Assembly (NCBI GenBank): GCA_046348545.1
Contig: JAXMEB010000006.1
Location: 57,002 to 121,001, forward strand
Reading direction: 5' to 3'
From: JAXMEB01 sp046348545
GTDB lineage: Bacteria; Pseudomonadota; Gammaproteobacteria; Berkiellales; Berkiellaceae
Length of the DNA stretch: 64,000 bases
Shown here: positions 25,948-35,417 of the stretch, piece after piece
Layout of the letters: the number at the start of each line of letters is the position of its first letter
Numbering within the stretch: position 1 is the stretch's first letter
Made by a program: the position numbers and the translations under genes
The notes under the pieces: generated by a model
The model's database searches: none
What the model saw: the letters and a program-made list of their open reading frames with translations, nothing else
What the model was told of the DNA's origin: nothing

Positions 25948-27277
25948 CTGTTAAACCTAACTTCTTTAGTCGATATCGCAGTGCTCTAAAGCTTATTCCC
26001 AAGAGTTGGGCGGCTTTAGTTTTGTTCCATTTTGCTTTCTCAAGCGCTGAATAAATGGCATCTCTTTCTATTCTATCTAGATAGTTTTCTAGATCCTTGC
26101 CTAAAGGAGTATTTGCTATTGCAATATTGTTTTCCGGTAGCTGTAAATCTGGTAAGTCAATAATATCGCCTTCAGATAGCGTAAAGGCTCTCTCTAGAAT
26201 GTTTTCTAATTCTCTTACATTTCCAGGGAACTCATAGTTTCTAAGTGCTTCCATCGCAGCTTTTGAGAGGGTTACGTTTTTCTTATTAGTAGATTTGGAA
26301 ATTTTGTTTAGAATAAATGTGGCAAGAAGACCCAAGTCTTCGATACGTTCATTGAGGGAGGGCACTTTGAGCTCGATGACGTTCAATCTATAAAATAGAT
26401 CTTGACGGAATAAATTTTGACGAACTCTTTCGAGGAGATTCTGATGTGTTGCAGAAACGATTCGAACGTCTATAGCGACTTCTTTTGCTGAACCGACAGG
26501 ACGAATTAATTTTTCTTGAATAGCGCGAAGCAACTTGACTTGCATATCAATCGGCAGATCGGCTATCTCATCAAGAAATAGGGTTCCTCGGTGAGCTGCT
26601 TGGAACAGACCCATTTTATCTGAGTGTGCACCAGTAAAGCTTCCCTTTTTGTGGCCGAAAAATTCAGATTCCATGAGATTGTTTGGGATAGCCCCACAAT
26701 TCACAGGAACAAAGGCTTGATCATAACGAGAGCTATTGCTATGAACAAGCCTCGCAACTAATTCTTTGCCGGATCCAGACGGACCTGAAATATAAACTGG
26801 CGCTTGTGAACGAGCCACTTTAAGCAAAGTCTCTTTGAGTTGCTTTATCGCATGACTTTGGCCAATCAGTACAGCCTCAGTATCTTCTGCTAAGTTGCTT
26901 CTATTTTCTGTTTTGAGTTTCAATGCACTTGAGACTAAATCACGGAGCATTTGTAGTTCAATCGGCTTTGAAACAAAGTCAAAAGCCCCATATTTCAGAG
27001 CGGTGATAGCGGTCTCCATATTGCCATGCGCTGTGATGACAGCAATAGGCATTTGAGGGTAGTTTGTTTGGACTAGTTTGACGAGTTCTAATCCATCCCC
27101 ATCAGGTAGACGCATATCAGTTAATGCAAAATTAAATGATTGAGTTTTAAGATGCTTTTTTGCATCGGCCAAGGTCAGTGCGGTCTGAACATGAATGTTC
27201 ATGCGCGAGAGCGTCATTTTGATGAGTTCGCAGATGTCAGGTTCATCGTCAAGCACTAGTGCATTTGGGCGTTCCAA
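25910..27277 (-). CDS. pilR: Sigma-54 response regulator PilR
   Basis: An NtrC-type activator of pilin transcription. It has a receiver domain at residues 1-120 (phospho-acceptor Asp in ALTDMRLPDGDG), an AAA+ domain with Walker A GPSGSGKE and the sigma-54 contact loop KKGSFTGAHSD, then GTLFLDEIADLP (Walker B), and a Fis-type helix-turn-helix at the C-terminus (KTKAAQLLGISFRALRYRLKKL). It has 455 residues. It overlaps pilS by 22 bp. I did not find a convincing -24/-12 promoter in front of the minor pilin genes. Confidence 0.94.
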   Translation of the reverse strand: MERPNALVLDDEPDICELIKMTLSRMNIHVQTALTLADAKKHLKTQSFNFALTDMRLPDGDGLELVKLVQTNYPQMPIAVITAHGNMETAITALKYGAFDFVSKPIELQMLRDLVSSALKLKTENRSNLAEDTEAVLIGQSHAIKQLKETLLKVARSQAPVYISGPSGSGKELVARLVHSNSSRYDQAFVPVNCGAIPNNLMESEFFGHKKGSFTGAHSDKMGLFQAAHRGTLFLDEIADLPIDMQVKLLRAIQEKLIRPVGSAKEVAIDVRIVSATHQNLLERVRQNLFRQDLFYRLNVIELKVPSLNERIEDLGLLATFILNKISKSTNKKNVTLSKAAMEALRNYEFPGNVRELENILERAFTLSEGDIIDLPDLQLPENNIAIANTPLGKDLENYLDRIERDAIYSALEKAKWNKTKAAQLLGISFRALRYRLKKLGLTDDKKDQSGSDAY

Positions 27278-28875
27278 ATCTTTTCTCCTTCAGTGTTTTT
27301 AAACGTGAGCCTGAAAAGGCACCCTGATTTTGAAGGAACCAGTGCGAGTTCTGCGCCATTCATCTCAGCAAGTTCTTTTGCAATATAAAGTCCAAGACCT
27401 GAACCAGATTGTTCCGTTGTAAAAAATGGCTCAAAGATATTCTTGGTAATGTCGGGAGAAATTCCTTCCCCCTGATCTAGAATATCAATGATGACATTTC
27501 CTTTATTGTTATCATGATATGCAGAGACATCTAGGGTCGCAAACTTATTTTTTCGATACGAATATCGTAATCCATTTTCATATAGGTTCACCAGGATTTG
27601 TCTCAGCTGGGTTGGATCAACCCTTACAGTTAGCTCCAGTGGAGTAACTTGAAGGTTAATTTTTTTTTGTTTGATTCCAGCGGCATGAAATTCATCCGAA
27701 AAATTTGAGAGCCAATCTGATAAATTGATTGTTTGAGGTTCTGCTTTTTTTTGTGTTGACAAAGAAAGCACATTACGAATGACAGTATTCATTCGATTAC
27801 AATGCTGATAGATGACATCTATTAGATATAGCTCATCTTTGCTGAGCGACTTGGATTCTGCGAGTAATTGGGAGGCATGACTTGCTGCTGCTAGGGGGTT
27901 TCTAAGTTCATGAGCAATGTTTGCAGTGAGTTTTCCCAATGAAGCCAATTTGATGTCTTGAGCTTGTTTTGCCTCTTGAGTGAGATCATTCAGAAATATC
28001 AAGACGTCTGTATTTTTTTGCCCTAAAGGGTGAAAAGTGAGCTTGATAGGAGGGCCGCCGTCAATAAGCTTGATTGGATTTCTGATTGGGATAGGTTCTT
28101 TTTCCCAGTTTTCTATGATGCTTTGCAAGATCTGAGGTAGACCGTGAATATAGAGTGGGACCAGTTTTAGTCCTAGCATTCTCAATGCAGCAAGGTTGAT
28201 TAGTTCGATGGCTTGATTTTGATTAAAGACAATAACACCGGATTGCATATGCGAAACCACATGCGCATTGAGTTGTCCAATAATGCTAAGTTTAATGCCA
28301 CGCTCTTTTGCTAGGATTTGACTCTTGATAGCTTTTTCAGAAATTAATTGTAAGCCAATGGAGGTAGCGAAAATCGTTGCACCCAATACGCCTGCTTGAG
28401 AATAAGCGACTTTGGGATAAGCTTGTGTAAATTGAGAAAATACCTGTTCTGTGAGGATGGCTGAACTAGCCATTGCTGCACTGAGGAGGGAGAGTCGCCC
28501 GGGTAGCAAAATACTGTGTGCTGCGACGACAATCAGCAATAGGATCCCGATGCCGCTTAATATGCCCCCGCCGGCATGCATTAAAAGTATGAGAAACAAG
28601 ATATCGAACCAGATGGTGATATGTATTTGGTAAAAAAAATGTGGTTTTTTAAAGAGTGCGATGATAAGCGCGATAACACTAAAACTGATATAGGCTTGTG
28701 ATGTACTAAAAAAGAGGGGCTCGTCAATATCAGCGATGAGGTTAGGTAGAAAATTGAATTTGATGGCGACGAGCAAAGCGCCTGATAAGATAAAACGGTA
28801 AAAGCCATAGACTTGTAATGCTTGCCAATTAGGCGGAAAAGCCTCTGGTGCTAGATTGAGTCGTCCTTGTTTCAC
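27256..28875 (-). CDS. pilS: Sensor histidine kinase PilS
   Basis: The partner of PilR. The N-terminus has about six hydrophobic membrane segments (residues 20-180), typical of PilS. The H box is NIAHELRNPLAAASHASQLL (about residues 315-334), and the N and G boxes are LVNLYENGLRY and DQGEGISPDI / GSGLGLYIAKEL. It has 539 residues (530 in Pseudomonas). It phosphorylates PilR in response to membrane pilin level. A PP0621-like gene lies 13 bp upstream on the same strand. Confidence 0.94.
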   Translation of the reverse strand: MKQGRLNLAPEAFPPNWQALQVYGFYRFILSGALLVAIKFNFLPNLIADIDEPLFFSTSQAYISFSVIALIIALFKKPHFFYQIHITIWFDILFLILLMHAGGGILSGIGILLLIVVAAHSILLPGRLSLLSAAMASSAILTEQVFSQFTQAYPKVAYSQAGVLGATIFATSIGLQLISEKAIKSQILAKERGIKLSIIGQLNAHVVSHMQSGVIVFNQNQAIELINLAALRMLGLKLVPLYIHGLPQILQSIIENWEKEPIPIRNPIKLIDGGPPIKLTFHPLGQKNTDVLIFLNDLTQEAKQAQDIKLASLGKLTANIAHELRNPLAAASHASQLLAESKSLSKDELYLIDVIYQHCNRMNTVIRNVLSLSTQKKAEPQTINLSDWLSNFSDEFHAAGIKQKKINLQVTPLELTVRVDPTQLRQILVNLYENGLRYSYRKNKFATLDVSAYHDNNKGNVIIDILDQGEGISPDITKNIFEPFFTTEQSGSGLGLYIAKELAEMNGAELALVPSKSGCLFRLTFKNTEGEKIWNAQMH

Positions 28876-28888
28876 AATATGCTCTCAT

Positions 28889-29068
28889 TTATTCGGCGTC
28901 ATGGCAGCGATGAGCTAGTTTTTTGGCTTCAGGAATATAGACTTCACATTTATGACATTTGACTAACCATTCCTCTCTTCGCGGGCTTTTTTTTCGAAAG
29001 ATCTCTGAGACCATTTTAGCGATAAATAGGAGTGTCAATCCAATTACAATAAACCGAATAATACTCAT
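28889..29068 (-). CDS. Short PP0621-like membrane zinc-ribbon protein
   Basis: A 59-residue gene from the ATG at 29066-29068. Residues 4-20 form one membrane segment (IRFIVIGLTLLFIAKMV). The rest is short and basic, with CHKC and a later His-Arg-Cys-His (HRCH), a pattern that could bind one metal. Small proteins of the PP0621 family precede pilS in Pseudomonas and relatives, and the position here (13 bp before pilS) matches. Their function is unknown to me. Confidence 0.7.
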   Translation of the reverse strand: MSIIRFIVIGLTLLFIAKMVSEIFRKKSPRREEWLVKCHKCEVYIPEAKKLAHRCHDAE

Positions 29069-29087
29069 CCTATTTGCCTACTATTGG

Positions 29088-29116
29088 TTAGCTGAACGGT
29101 ATAACCATGATATAAT
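29088..29116 (+). promoter_or_regulatory. Probable promoter for aspS
   Basis: A weak -35 TTAGCT (29088-29093), 17-bp spacer and a perfect -10 TATAAT (29111-29116) lie about 75 bp before the likely aspS start, in the gap divergent from the pilS operon. Confidence 0.55.
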
Positions 29117-29192
29117 GCCTGAGCCGTTTAGGGCATACTAGATTCTCATTTAAATGATTAGTCAACCGAATTACTTTATAGGAAGCAGCATC

Positions 29193-30983
29193 GTGGCGCG
29201 AACGCATTACTGTGGTCAACTTAATTCAGCGCATCTTGATAAAACCGTTACCCTTTGTGGGTGGGCTCATCGCCGTCGCGATCATGGTGGTGTGATTTTT
29301 ATTGATTTGAGAGACAGAACAGGGTTAGTACAGGTCGTTTTTCACCCCGAAGACGCAGGCTCTTTTTCGATGGCTGAATCTATTCGCAGTGAATATGTTT
29401 TAGAAATTCACGGCCAAGTCAGAGGGCGTCCGGAAGGAACCATCAACCGAGATTTATCAACCGGTGAGATTGAGGTGGTTGCTTCCTCTGTTGTTATTTT
29501 GAATGAAGCTTTAACACCCCCCTTTATGTTAGATGAGCATCATCAAGCGAGTGAAGATGTTCGTTTGATGTATCGCTACATTGACTTGCGTCGTCAAGAA
29601 ATGTTCAAGCGCTTTGATTTTAGAGCGAAGGTTAATGCTTATTTAAGACAATATTTAGAAACAAAGGGTTTTCTCGAGGTTGAAACGCCCATTTTGACTC
29701 GTGCGACACCTGAAGGTGCTCGAGATTACTTGGTGCCTAGTCGAACGCAACCCGGACAATTTTTTGCATTGCCCCAATCACCGCAGCTCTTCAAGCAGCT
29801 TCTCATGATGTCTGGCTTTGATCGTTATTACCAAATTGTTCGCTGTTTTCGAGATGAAGATTTAAGAGCAGACAGGCAGCCAGAATTTACTCAGCTTGAC
29901 ATTGAAACTTCATTTTTAGATGAAAATGAAGTGATGCAAATTATGGAAGAAATGATGCGAGGATTATTCCAAGCTCAATTGGGTGTTGAATTCCCGAATC
30001 CACTGCCTCGTATGACTTATGCAGAAGCAATGCAACGATATGGAAGTGATAAGCCTGACTTGCGCATTCCCTTAGAGTTAGTTGATGTTGCAGACTTAAT
30101 GAAAACAGTTGATTTCAAGGTCTTTAGCAATCCTGCCAATAGTAAAGACGGGCGGGTTGCGGTGCTACGTGTACCCAATGGGGGTGATTTCACTCGTAAG
30201 GAAATTGATGACTATACCCAATTTGTAAGCCAATTTGGTGCAAAGGGACTCGCTTACATTAAAGTAAATGATATCGCTAAGGGATTAGAAGGTTTGCAGT
30301 CTCCTATCCTCAAGTTTTTACCGCAAGAAGTTGTGAGTGCCTTGATGACAAGAACAGGCGCACAAACTGGCGATTTACTATTTTTTGGCGCAGATACTTA
30401 TCGCGTCGTGAGTGATGCGATGGGGGCGCTACGTTTGCGCATCGGGCATGACAAGAAATTGGTTGAGCCTGGTTGGAGGCCACTGTGGGTTGTTGATTTC
30501 CCGATGTTTCAATATGACCCTGATCAAAAGCGTTGGGAACCATTACATCATCCTTTTACAGCGCCTAGAGTTGATTCGGTAGCGGCTTTGACCCAAGATC
30601 CAGGTCAAATGTTGTCGAAGGCCTACGATTTTGTTCTCAATGGAACAGAATTAGGAGGGGGGTCGATCCGTATTCATCAACCTGAGATGCAGCAAGCTGT
30701 TTTTGATTTATTGGGCATTGATGAAAAGGCTGCCGAAGAAAAATTTGGTTTCTTATTAAAGGCTTTAAAATATGGTTGTCCTCCACACGGTGGATTGGCA
30801 TTCGGCCTGGATCGCTTGATCATGTTGATGACTGGATCGACATCGATTAGAGATGTGATTGCATTTCCGAAAACGCAAACAGCGAGTTGTCCGCTCACGG
30901 GGGCACCAGGTCTTGCCGATCCAAAACAGTTGAAAGAACTCAGTGTGTCTGTTCAACCGCTGCAGAAGTCTGCTAAAGCATAG
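29193..30983 (+). CDS. aspS: Aspartyl-tRNA synthetase
   Basis: Class II synthetase that charges tRNA-Asp. It has an N-terminal OB-fold anticodon domain (HYCGQL...VTLCGWAHRRRDHGGVIFIDLRD), motif 1 and 2 regions (FLEVETPILTRATPEGARDYLVP; CFRDEDLRADRQPEFTQLD), a bacterial GAD insertion, and motif 3 GLAFGLDRL. An in-frame ATG at 29154 exists, but AGGAAG lies 7 nt before the GTG at 29193, which matches the family N-terminus and gives 596 residues (590 in E. coli). I prefer GTG. It lies 12 bp upstream of yebC. Confidence 0.96.
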   Translation: MARTHYCGQLNSAHLDKTVTLCGWAHRRRDHGGVIFIDLRDRTGLVQVVFHPEDAGSFSMAESIRSEYVLEIHGQVRGRPEGTINRDLSTGEIEVVASSVVILNEALTPPFMLDEHHQASEDVRLMYRYIDLRRQEMFKRFDFRAKVNAYLRQYLETKGFLEVETPILTRATPEGARDYLVPSRTQPGQFFALPQSPQLFKQLLMMSGFDRYYQIVRCFRDEDLRADRQPEFTQLDIETSFLDENEVMQIMEEMMRGLFQAQLGVEFPNPLPRMTYAEAMQRYGSDKPDLRIPLELVDVADLMKTVDFKVFSNPANSKDGRVAVLRVPNGGDFTRKEIDDYTQFVSQFGAKGLAYIKVNDIAKGLEGLQSPILKFLPQEVVSALMTRTGAQTGDLLFFGADTYRVVSDAMGALRLRIGHDKKLVEPGWRPLWVVDFPMFQYDPDQKRWEPLHHPFTAPRVDSVAALTQDPGQMLSKAYDFVLNGTELGGGSIRIHQPEMQQAVFDLLGIDEKAAEEKFGFLLKALKYGCPPHGGLAFGLDRLIMLMTGSTSIRDVIAFPKTQTASCPLTGAPGLADPKQLKELSVSVQPLQKSAKA

Positions 30984-30995
30984 AGGAGTTGTGGT

Positions 30996-31736
30996 ATGGC
31001 AGGGCATAGTAAATGGGCCAACATTAAGCATCGAAAAGGCGCTCAAGATGCAAAACGTGGCAAGATTTTCACTAAATTGATTCGAGAAATTACGATTGCA
31101 GCGAAGATGAGTGGTGCTGAAATTGGTTCTAATCCTCGTCTAAGAGCGGTGGTTGATAAAGCATTGAATGCCAATATGACTCGAGACACCATTGACAGAG
31201 CGATTAAGCGTGGCGCAGGTGGTTTGGAGGGGGCCGACTTGGCTGAAGTCCGATATGAAGGCTATGGTCAAGGTGGGGTTGCGGTTATGGTTGATTGTCT
31301 GACGGACAATCGAAATCGAACTGTCTCAGAAGTGAGGCATGCTTTCACAAAATATGGTGGGAATTTAGGTACAGATGGTTCTGTGGCTTATTTGTTTTCT
31401 AACATTGGGCAGATTGTGTTCCCACAAACGACTGATGAAAATGCGTTAATGGAAATCGGATTGGAGCTGGGGGCAGAAGATGTGTCACAAGAAAGCACAG
31501 GTGAATTTGTTGTCACAACAGATCCCACTCAATTCAATATGATTTTAGATGCTTTAAAAGAAAAAGGATTTCAAGCGATACATGCGGAAGTCACCATGGT
31601 CCCTGCAACTTATGTTAACGTAGACGGGGAGACTGCAGAAGGTCTGATGAAAATGATCGATGTTTTAGAAGATTTAGATGATGTTCAAAATGTTTATACG
31701 AATGCAGATTTTCCGGATGAGTTAATGAATCAATGA
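30996..31736 (+). CDS. yebC: YebC/PmpR-family protein
   Basis: The N-terminus MAGHSKWANIKHRKGAQDAKRGKIF is invariant in YebC. It has 246 residues, typical for the family. Members bind DNA and act as regulators, and recent work on the family links them to relief of ribosome stalling. It overlaps ruvC by 4 bp, the standard yebC-ruvCAB order. Confidence 0.97.
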   Translation: MAGHSKWANIKHRKGAQDAKRGKIFTKLIREITIAAKMSGAEIGSNPRLRAVVDKALNANMTRDTIDRAIKRGAGGLEGADLAEVRYEGYGQGGVAVMVDCLTDNRNRTVSEVRHAFTKYGGNLGTDGSVAYLFSNIGQIVFPQTTDENALMEIGLELGAEDVSQESTGEFVVTTDPTQFNMILDALKEKGFQAIHAEVTMVPATYVNVDGETAEGLMKMIDVLEDLDDVQNVYTNADFPDELMNQ

Positions 31737-32272
31737 TTTTAGGGATAGATCCGGGTTCAAGGACGACAGGATTTGGCGTGATTCGTTTTAACCAAAAACA
31801 AATCACTTGTATTGATTTTGGTACTTGGTCTTTAAAAGGCGAGATGCCGGAGCGACTCGATCGATTACAGATGCACTTGATGGCACTCAGAGCAGTGCAT
31901 CCAGTGGAAGGACTCGTGTTGGAACAATCTTTTGTGCACTTAAATGCGGCAACTGCTTTAAAATTGGGCCAAGTTCGCGGGGTAGTGATGGCTTTTGCTG
32001 CAGGGATGGGGATCCCCGTATATGAATATGGGGCGCGTCAAGTTAAACAAACCGTAGTAGGCTCCGGTGCTGCCGATAAAAAGCAAGTGCAACATATGGT
32101 CAGAACATTGTTGGGGTTACCATCAGAGCCAGCCCATGACGCAGCCGATGCATTGGCATTGGCGATTACCCATTGTCACTGGCGCAAAGATTTACCAGAA
32201 AATCGAGTTGGAAAACGAAGGACGACTCAAAGGAAGCGGTGGACAAGCTATGTACGCACATCTAAACGGTAA
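31733..32272 (+). CDS. ruvC: Holliday junction resolvase RuvC
   Basis: Endonuclease that resolves four-way junctions after RuvAB branch migration. The catalytic acidic residues are visible: Asp7 in ILGIDPGSRTTGFG, Glu in LVLEQSFV (about 66), and the pair in PAHDAADALALAI (about 138-141). It has 179 residues (173 in E. coli) with a basic C-terminal tail. It overlaps ruvA by 23 bp. Confidence 0.97.
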   Translation: MILGIDPGSRTTGFGVIRFNQKQITCIDFGTWSLKGEMPERLDRLQMHLMALRAVHPVEGLVLEQSFVHLNAATALKLGQVRGVVMAFAAGMGIPVYEYGARQVKQTVVGSGAADKKQVQHMVRTLLGLPSEPAHDAADALALAITHCHWRKDLPENRVGKRRTTQRKRWTSYVRTSKR

Positions 32273-32840
32273 ATTGGTCACTAAACGTGCCCCCTGGATA
32301 GTAGTTGATACGGGTGGGATTGGTTATGAGCTCCAAGTGCCGATGACCACTTATTTTTCTTTACCTGATCTTAATCAAACGGTTTATTTATTTGTCCATC
32401 ATGTCGTGCGGGAAGATGCAGAGTCACTTTACGGATTCATTCAAGTGCAGGAGCGTGATTTGTTTCGGGAGATTATTCGAGTCAGTGGAGTTGGTCCCAA
32501 AGTTGCATTAAGCATTCTCTCGACATTGCCAGCAGGAGAATTTGTTCGATTGATCGAAACTGGACAAAGTGATCTCCTGACAAAAATACCGGGTATTGGT
32601 AAAAAAACGGCGGAGCGTCTTCTCATAGAGCTAAGAGATCGTTTAAAAGCATTTGATACGGAAATATTGAGTGCACCTAGTCGTCCTGTCAATATTGAGC
32701 AAGCTCAGGAAGAGGCGATTCAAGCTTTGATGAGCTTAGGGTATAGCGCCAAGGAAGCTAAAACTGCGGTGAGTCGTGCGCCACAAGCCATTGATTGTGA
32801 GACAATTTTAAGAGGCGCCTTACAAGGACTTTCGAAATGA
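32250..32840 (+). CDS. ruvA: Holliday junction helicase subunit RuvA
   Basis: Tetrameric junction-binding protein. The frame is open from 32067, but the ATG at 32250 follows GGAAGCGG and starts with MYAHLNGKLV, close to the family start; the length is 196 residues (203 in E. coli). The OB-fold covers about residues 1-64, two helix-hairpin-helix motifs follow (VSGVGPKVALSIL, IPGIGKKTAERLLIEL), and a C-terminal RuvB-binding domain comes after a linker. Confidence 0.96.
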   Translation: MYAHLNGKLVTKRAPWIVVDTGGIGYELQVPMTTYFSLPDLNQTVYLFVHHVVREDAESLYGFIQVQERDLFREIIRVSGVGPKVALSILSTLPAGEFVRLIETGQSDLLTKIPGIGKKTAERLLIELRDRLKAFDTEILSAPSRPVNIEQAQEEAIQALMSLGYSAKEAKTAVSRAPQAIDCETILRGALQGLSK

Positions 32841-33859
32841 ATCAAGATAGATTAATTGATATGGCTCTTCAGGGTGATGAAAATCATTTTGATCGAGCAA
32901 TGCGCCCAAAGCTTCTGCAAGATTATGTAGGGCAAGAAACCCTAAAATCTCAATTGTCTATTTTTATTCAGGCCGCAAAGCATCGACAAGATGCGCTTGA
33001 TCATGTCTTGCTATTTGGCCCTCCTGGATTGGGTAAAACAACCTTAGCGCATATCATTGCAGCTGAACTCAGTGTCAATTTAAAGCAAACATCGGGTCCG
33101 GTTTTGGAGCGAGCGGGTGATTTGGTTGCACTATTGACTAATTTAGAACCTAAAGATGTTTTGTTCATTGATGAGATTCATCGACTCAGCCCAGTGGTTG
33201 AAGAGGTGCTTTATCCTGCAATGGAAGATGGGCAAGTTGATATTATGATTGGAGAGGGCCCCGCTGCTCGTTCAATTAAGCTAGAGGTGCCTCCGTTTAC
33301 ACTGGTGGGTGCGACAACGCGAGCGGGGATGTTGACTTCTCCTTTGCGTGATCGATTTGGTATTGCTATGCGTCTTGAATTTTATACCGAAGCAGAGTTG
33401 GTTCAGATTTTGGGACGTTCGGCGGACTGCCTTAAGGTGCGTCTTGAAGGCGTGGCGGCAAATGAGCTTGCCAAGCGTTCAAGAGGGACCCCCCGGATAG
33501 CCAATCGTTTATTGCGTCGAGTGCGGGATGTTGCTCAAGTTGAGGGTGATGGCGATATCACGTTATCGATTGCAAAACGAGCCTTGGATTTGCTGGATGT
33601 CGATCCGGCTGGGCTCGATATTTTAGATAGAAAATTGCTGCTCATGGCGATTGAAAAATTTGGGGGAGGCCCAGTGGGGCTGGATAGCTTATCTGCTGCA
33701 ATCGGTGAATCTAAAGATACGATTGAAGATGTGATTGAACCTTATTTATTACAGCAAGGTTTTATTATGCGGACACCACGAGGTCGTATTGCGACTGCAA
33801 AGAGTTTTGCACATTTTGGTTTAGGTAACTTAGAAAATGAGCATATCGCCAGTAGTTGA
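32837..33859 (+). CDS. ruvB: Holliday junction helicase motor RuvB
   Basis: Hexameric AAA+ ATPase that drives branch migration. Walker A is LFGPPGLGKTTLAH (about residues 58-71), Walker B VLFIDEIHRLS, sensor 1 LVGATTRAG with the RuvB-specific beta-hairpin upstream (EGPAARSIKLEVPPF), and the C-terminal winged helix has TPRGRIATAKSFAHFGL. It has 340 residues. It overlaps ruvA by 4 bp and ybgC by 23 bp. Confidence 0.97.
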   Translation: MNQDRLIDMALQGDENHFDRAMRPKLLQDYVGQETLKSQLSIFIQAAKHRQDALDHVLLFGPPGLGKTTLAHIIAAELSVNLKQTSGPVLERAGDLVALLTNLEPKDVLFIDEIHRLSPVVEEVLYPAMEDGQVDIMIGEGPAARSIKLEVPPFTLVGATTRAGMLTSPLRDRFGIAMRLEFYTEAELVQILGRSADCLKVRLEGVAANELAKRSRGTPRIANRLLRRVRDVAQVEGDGDITLSIAKRALDLLDVDPAGLDILDRKLLLMAIEKFGGGPVGLDSLSAAIGESKDTIEDVIEPYLLQQGFIMRTPRGRIATAKSFAHFGLGNLENEHIASS

Positions 33860-34277
33860 TGAGGCTGCGCTAACAACGCATATTTTTTCATTACGTGTTT
33901 ATTACGAAGACACGGATGCAGGTGGAATAGTCTATCATGCTAACTATCTAAAATTCTTTGAGCGAGCGAGAACAGAGCTCCTAATCGCAAGAGGGATTGG
34001 ACTGACTTCTATTCAGGCCCGTTTTAAGCTATCTTTCGTTATAAAATCTGTTAATTTGACGTATTTTTTAGCTGCAAGACTTGAAGATCAGCTTGATGTG
34101 CTGACTAAATTGGTTAAAATTGGGGCGGCCAGTTTGGTGTTTGAGCAATCTATCTATCGAGCGGGCGAAGACGTGCTATTGTGTTCTGCAACGGTGGTAG
34201 TTGTGGTGGTTAATTCGGCATTAAAGCCCACTCCCATACCTGAAGCCCTTAAACAGGAGTTAAAGCGTGAGCGTTGA
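33837..34277 (+). CDS. ybgC: Acyl-CoA thioesterase YbgC
   Basis: A hot-dog fold 4-hydroxybenzoyl-CoA thioesterase-like protein, the usual first gene of tol-pal operons. The active-site loop reads VYYEDTDAGGIVYHANYLKFFERARTE (residues about 20-46), with the catalytic Asp and Tyr-His pattern. It has 146 residues. It overlaps ruvB by 23 bp and tolQ by 11 bp. Confidence 0.93.
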   Translation: MSISPVVDEAALTTHIFSLRVYYEDTDAGGIVYHANYLKFFERARTELLIARGIGLTSIQARFKLSFVIKSVNLTYFLAARLEDQLDVLTKLVKIGAASLVFEQSIYRAGEDVLLCSATVVVVVVNSALKPTPIPEALKQELKRER

Positions 34278-34947
34278 TTTATCGTTAATGAGTTTGTTTA
34301 CTAGCGCCGGACCGGTGGTTAAGTCAGTGATGTTATTGCTCTGTGCAATTTCAGTCACGTCATGGACTTTAATATTTCAGAGAGGGAAATTTTTAAAAGA
34401 GATGAAAAGGCTGCTGACTCAATTTGAGGAGCGTTTTCATTTAACAGGTGATTTGGATAAATTATACGAGTACATCGCGGGCCGCAGGCCAGAGAGCTAT
34501 GGTGTTGAAAATGTGATTCGTGCGGGTTTCAGGGAGTTTTTGAAATTTAGGCAACAATCGAGCATTGAGCCTGCGATAGCAATTCAAGGTGCGGAGCGAG
34601 CGATGCAAGTTGCCTTAGCTAAAGAACAAGATGAATTGGAAAAACATCTTTCTTTTTTAGCGAATGTCGGGTCGATCTCAGTTTATGTGGGGTTGTTTGG
34701 AACGGTATGGGGCATTATGACAGCATTTCGCGCGTTGGCGCATGTTCAGCAAGCCTCTATCGCCATGGTTGCGCCGGGCATTTCAGAAGCATTGATTGCC
34801 ACCGCCATAGGGTTATTTGCAGCGATTCCGGCCGTCTTTGCTTACAATCGATTTCAGGCGCAAGTTGAGAGCTTAATGCGTCAATACGATAATATTTCAG
34901 AAGAATTTTTTAATTTACTCCATAGGCATCTCTATACTGAGCGTTAA
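34267..34947 (+). CDS. tolQ: Tol-Pal system protein TolQ
   Basis: Inner-membrane motor subunit, homologous to ExbB and MotA, which works with TolR to energise TolA by proton flux. It starts with GTG (or ATG seven codons later). It has three membrane segments: residues about 13-33, 130-155 and 165-190, the last two with GLFGTVWGIMTAF and GISEALIATAIGLFAAIPAV. It has 226 residues (230 in E. coli). Confidence 0.96.
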   Translation: MSVDLSLMSLFTSAGPVVKSVMLLLCAISVTSWTLIFQRGKFLKEMKRLLTQFEERFHLTGDLDKLYEYIAGRRPESYGVENVIRAGFREFLKFRQQSSIEPAIAIQGAERAMQVALAKEQDELEKHLSFLANVGSISVYVGLFGTVWGIMTAFRALAHVQQASIAMVAPGISEALIATAIGLFAAIPAVFAYNRFQAQVESLMRQYDNISEEFFNLLHRHLYTER

Positions 34948-34952
34948 TTTTC

Positions 34953-35417
34953 ATGAGAAAACAAAGCAAAGGCAATCGCCGTAAGTTGGTCGCAGAGATC
35001 AATGTTGTGCCCTACATTGATGTGATGTTGGTGCTTTTAGTTATTTTTATGGTCACAGCCCCTTTGTTGCAACAAGGTGTCTCTGTTGATTTGCCAGACG
35101 CTGCAGCGACGGCATTACCTGAAAAAGATAAATCGCCCATCGTTGTGAGTGTTGATGATGAAGGCTCGTACTACCTCAATGTTTCGGGTAACCCGGCCGC
35201 TCCGATGGACCCCAGGGCTTTAAAATTACAAGTCGCTGCTGAGCTGGTGCGTGATCCAAAGCGCCAAGTATTGGTGAAAGGTGACAAAAATGTAGCTTAT
35301 GGACAAGTGGTCGGTGCGATGGTGCTGCTTCAACAAGCGGGTGCGCCCACGGTGGGTTTGGTGACGCAAGGGAATGAGCTTGAGGCCGCCAATGCAGGAC
35401 GGAGTAAGCGTTCATGA
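34953..35417 (+). CDS. tolR: Tol-Pal system protein TolR
   Basis: Proton-channel partner of TolQ. The single membrane helix carries the functional Asp in INVVPYIDVMLVLLVIFMVTAPLL (about residues 16-39, Asp at about 23). The periplasmic part ends with QAGAPTVGLVTQ. It has 154 residues. It sits 5 bp after tolQ and overlaps tolA by 4 bp. Confidence 0.96.
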   Translation: MRKQSKGNRRKLVAEINVVPYIDVMLVLLVIFMVTAPLLQQGVSVDLPDAAATALPEKDKSPIVVSVDDEGSYYLNVSGNPAAPMDPRALKLQVAAELVRDPKRQVLVKGDKNVAYGQVVGAMVLLQQAGAPTVGLVTQGNELEAANAGRSKRS

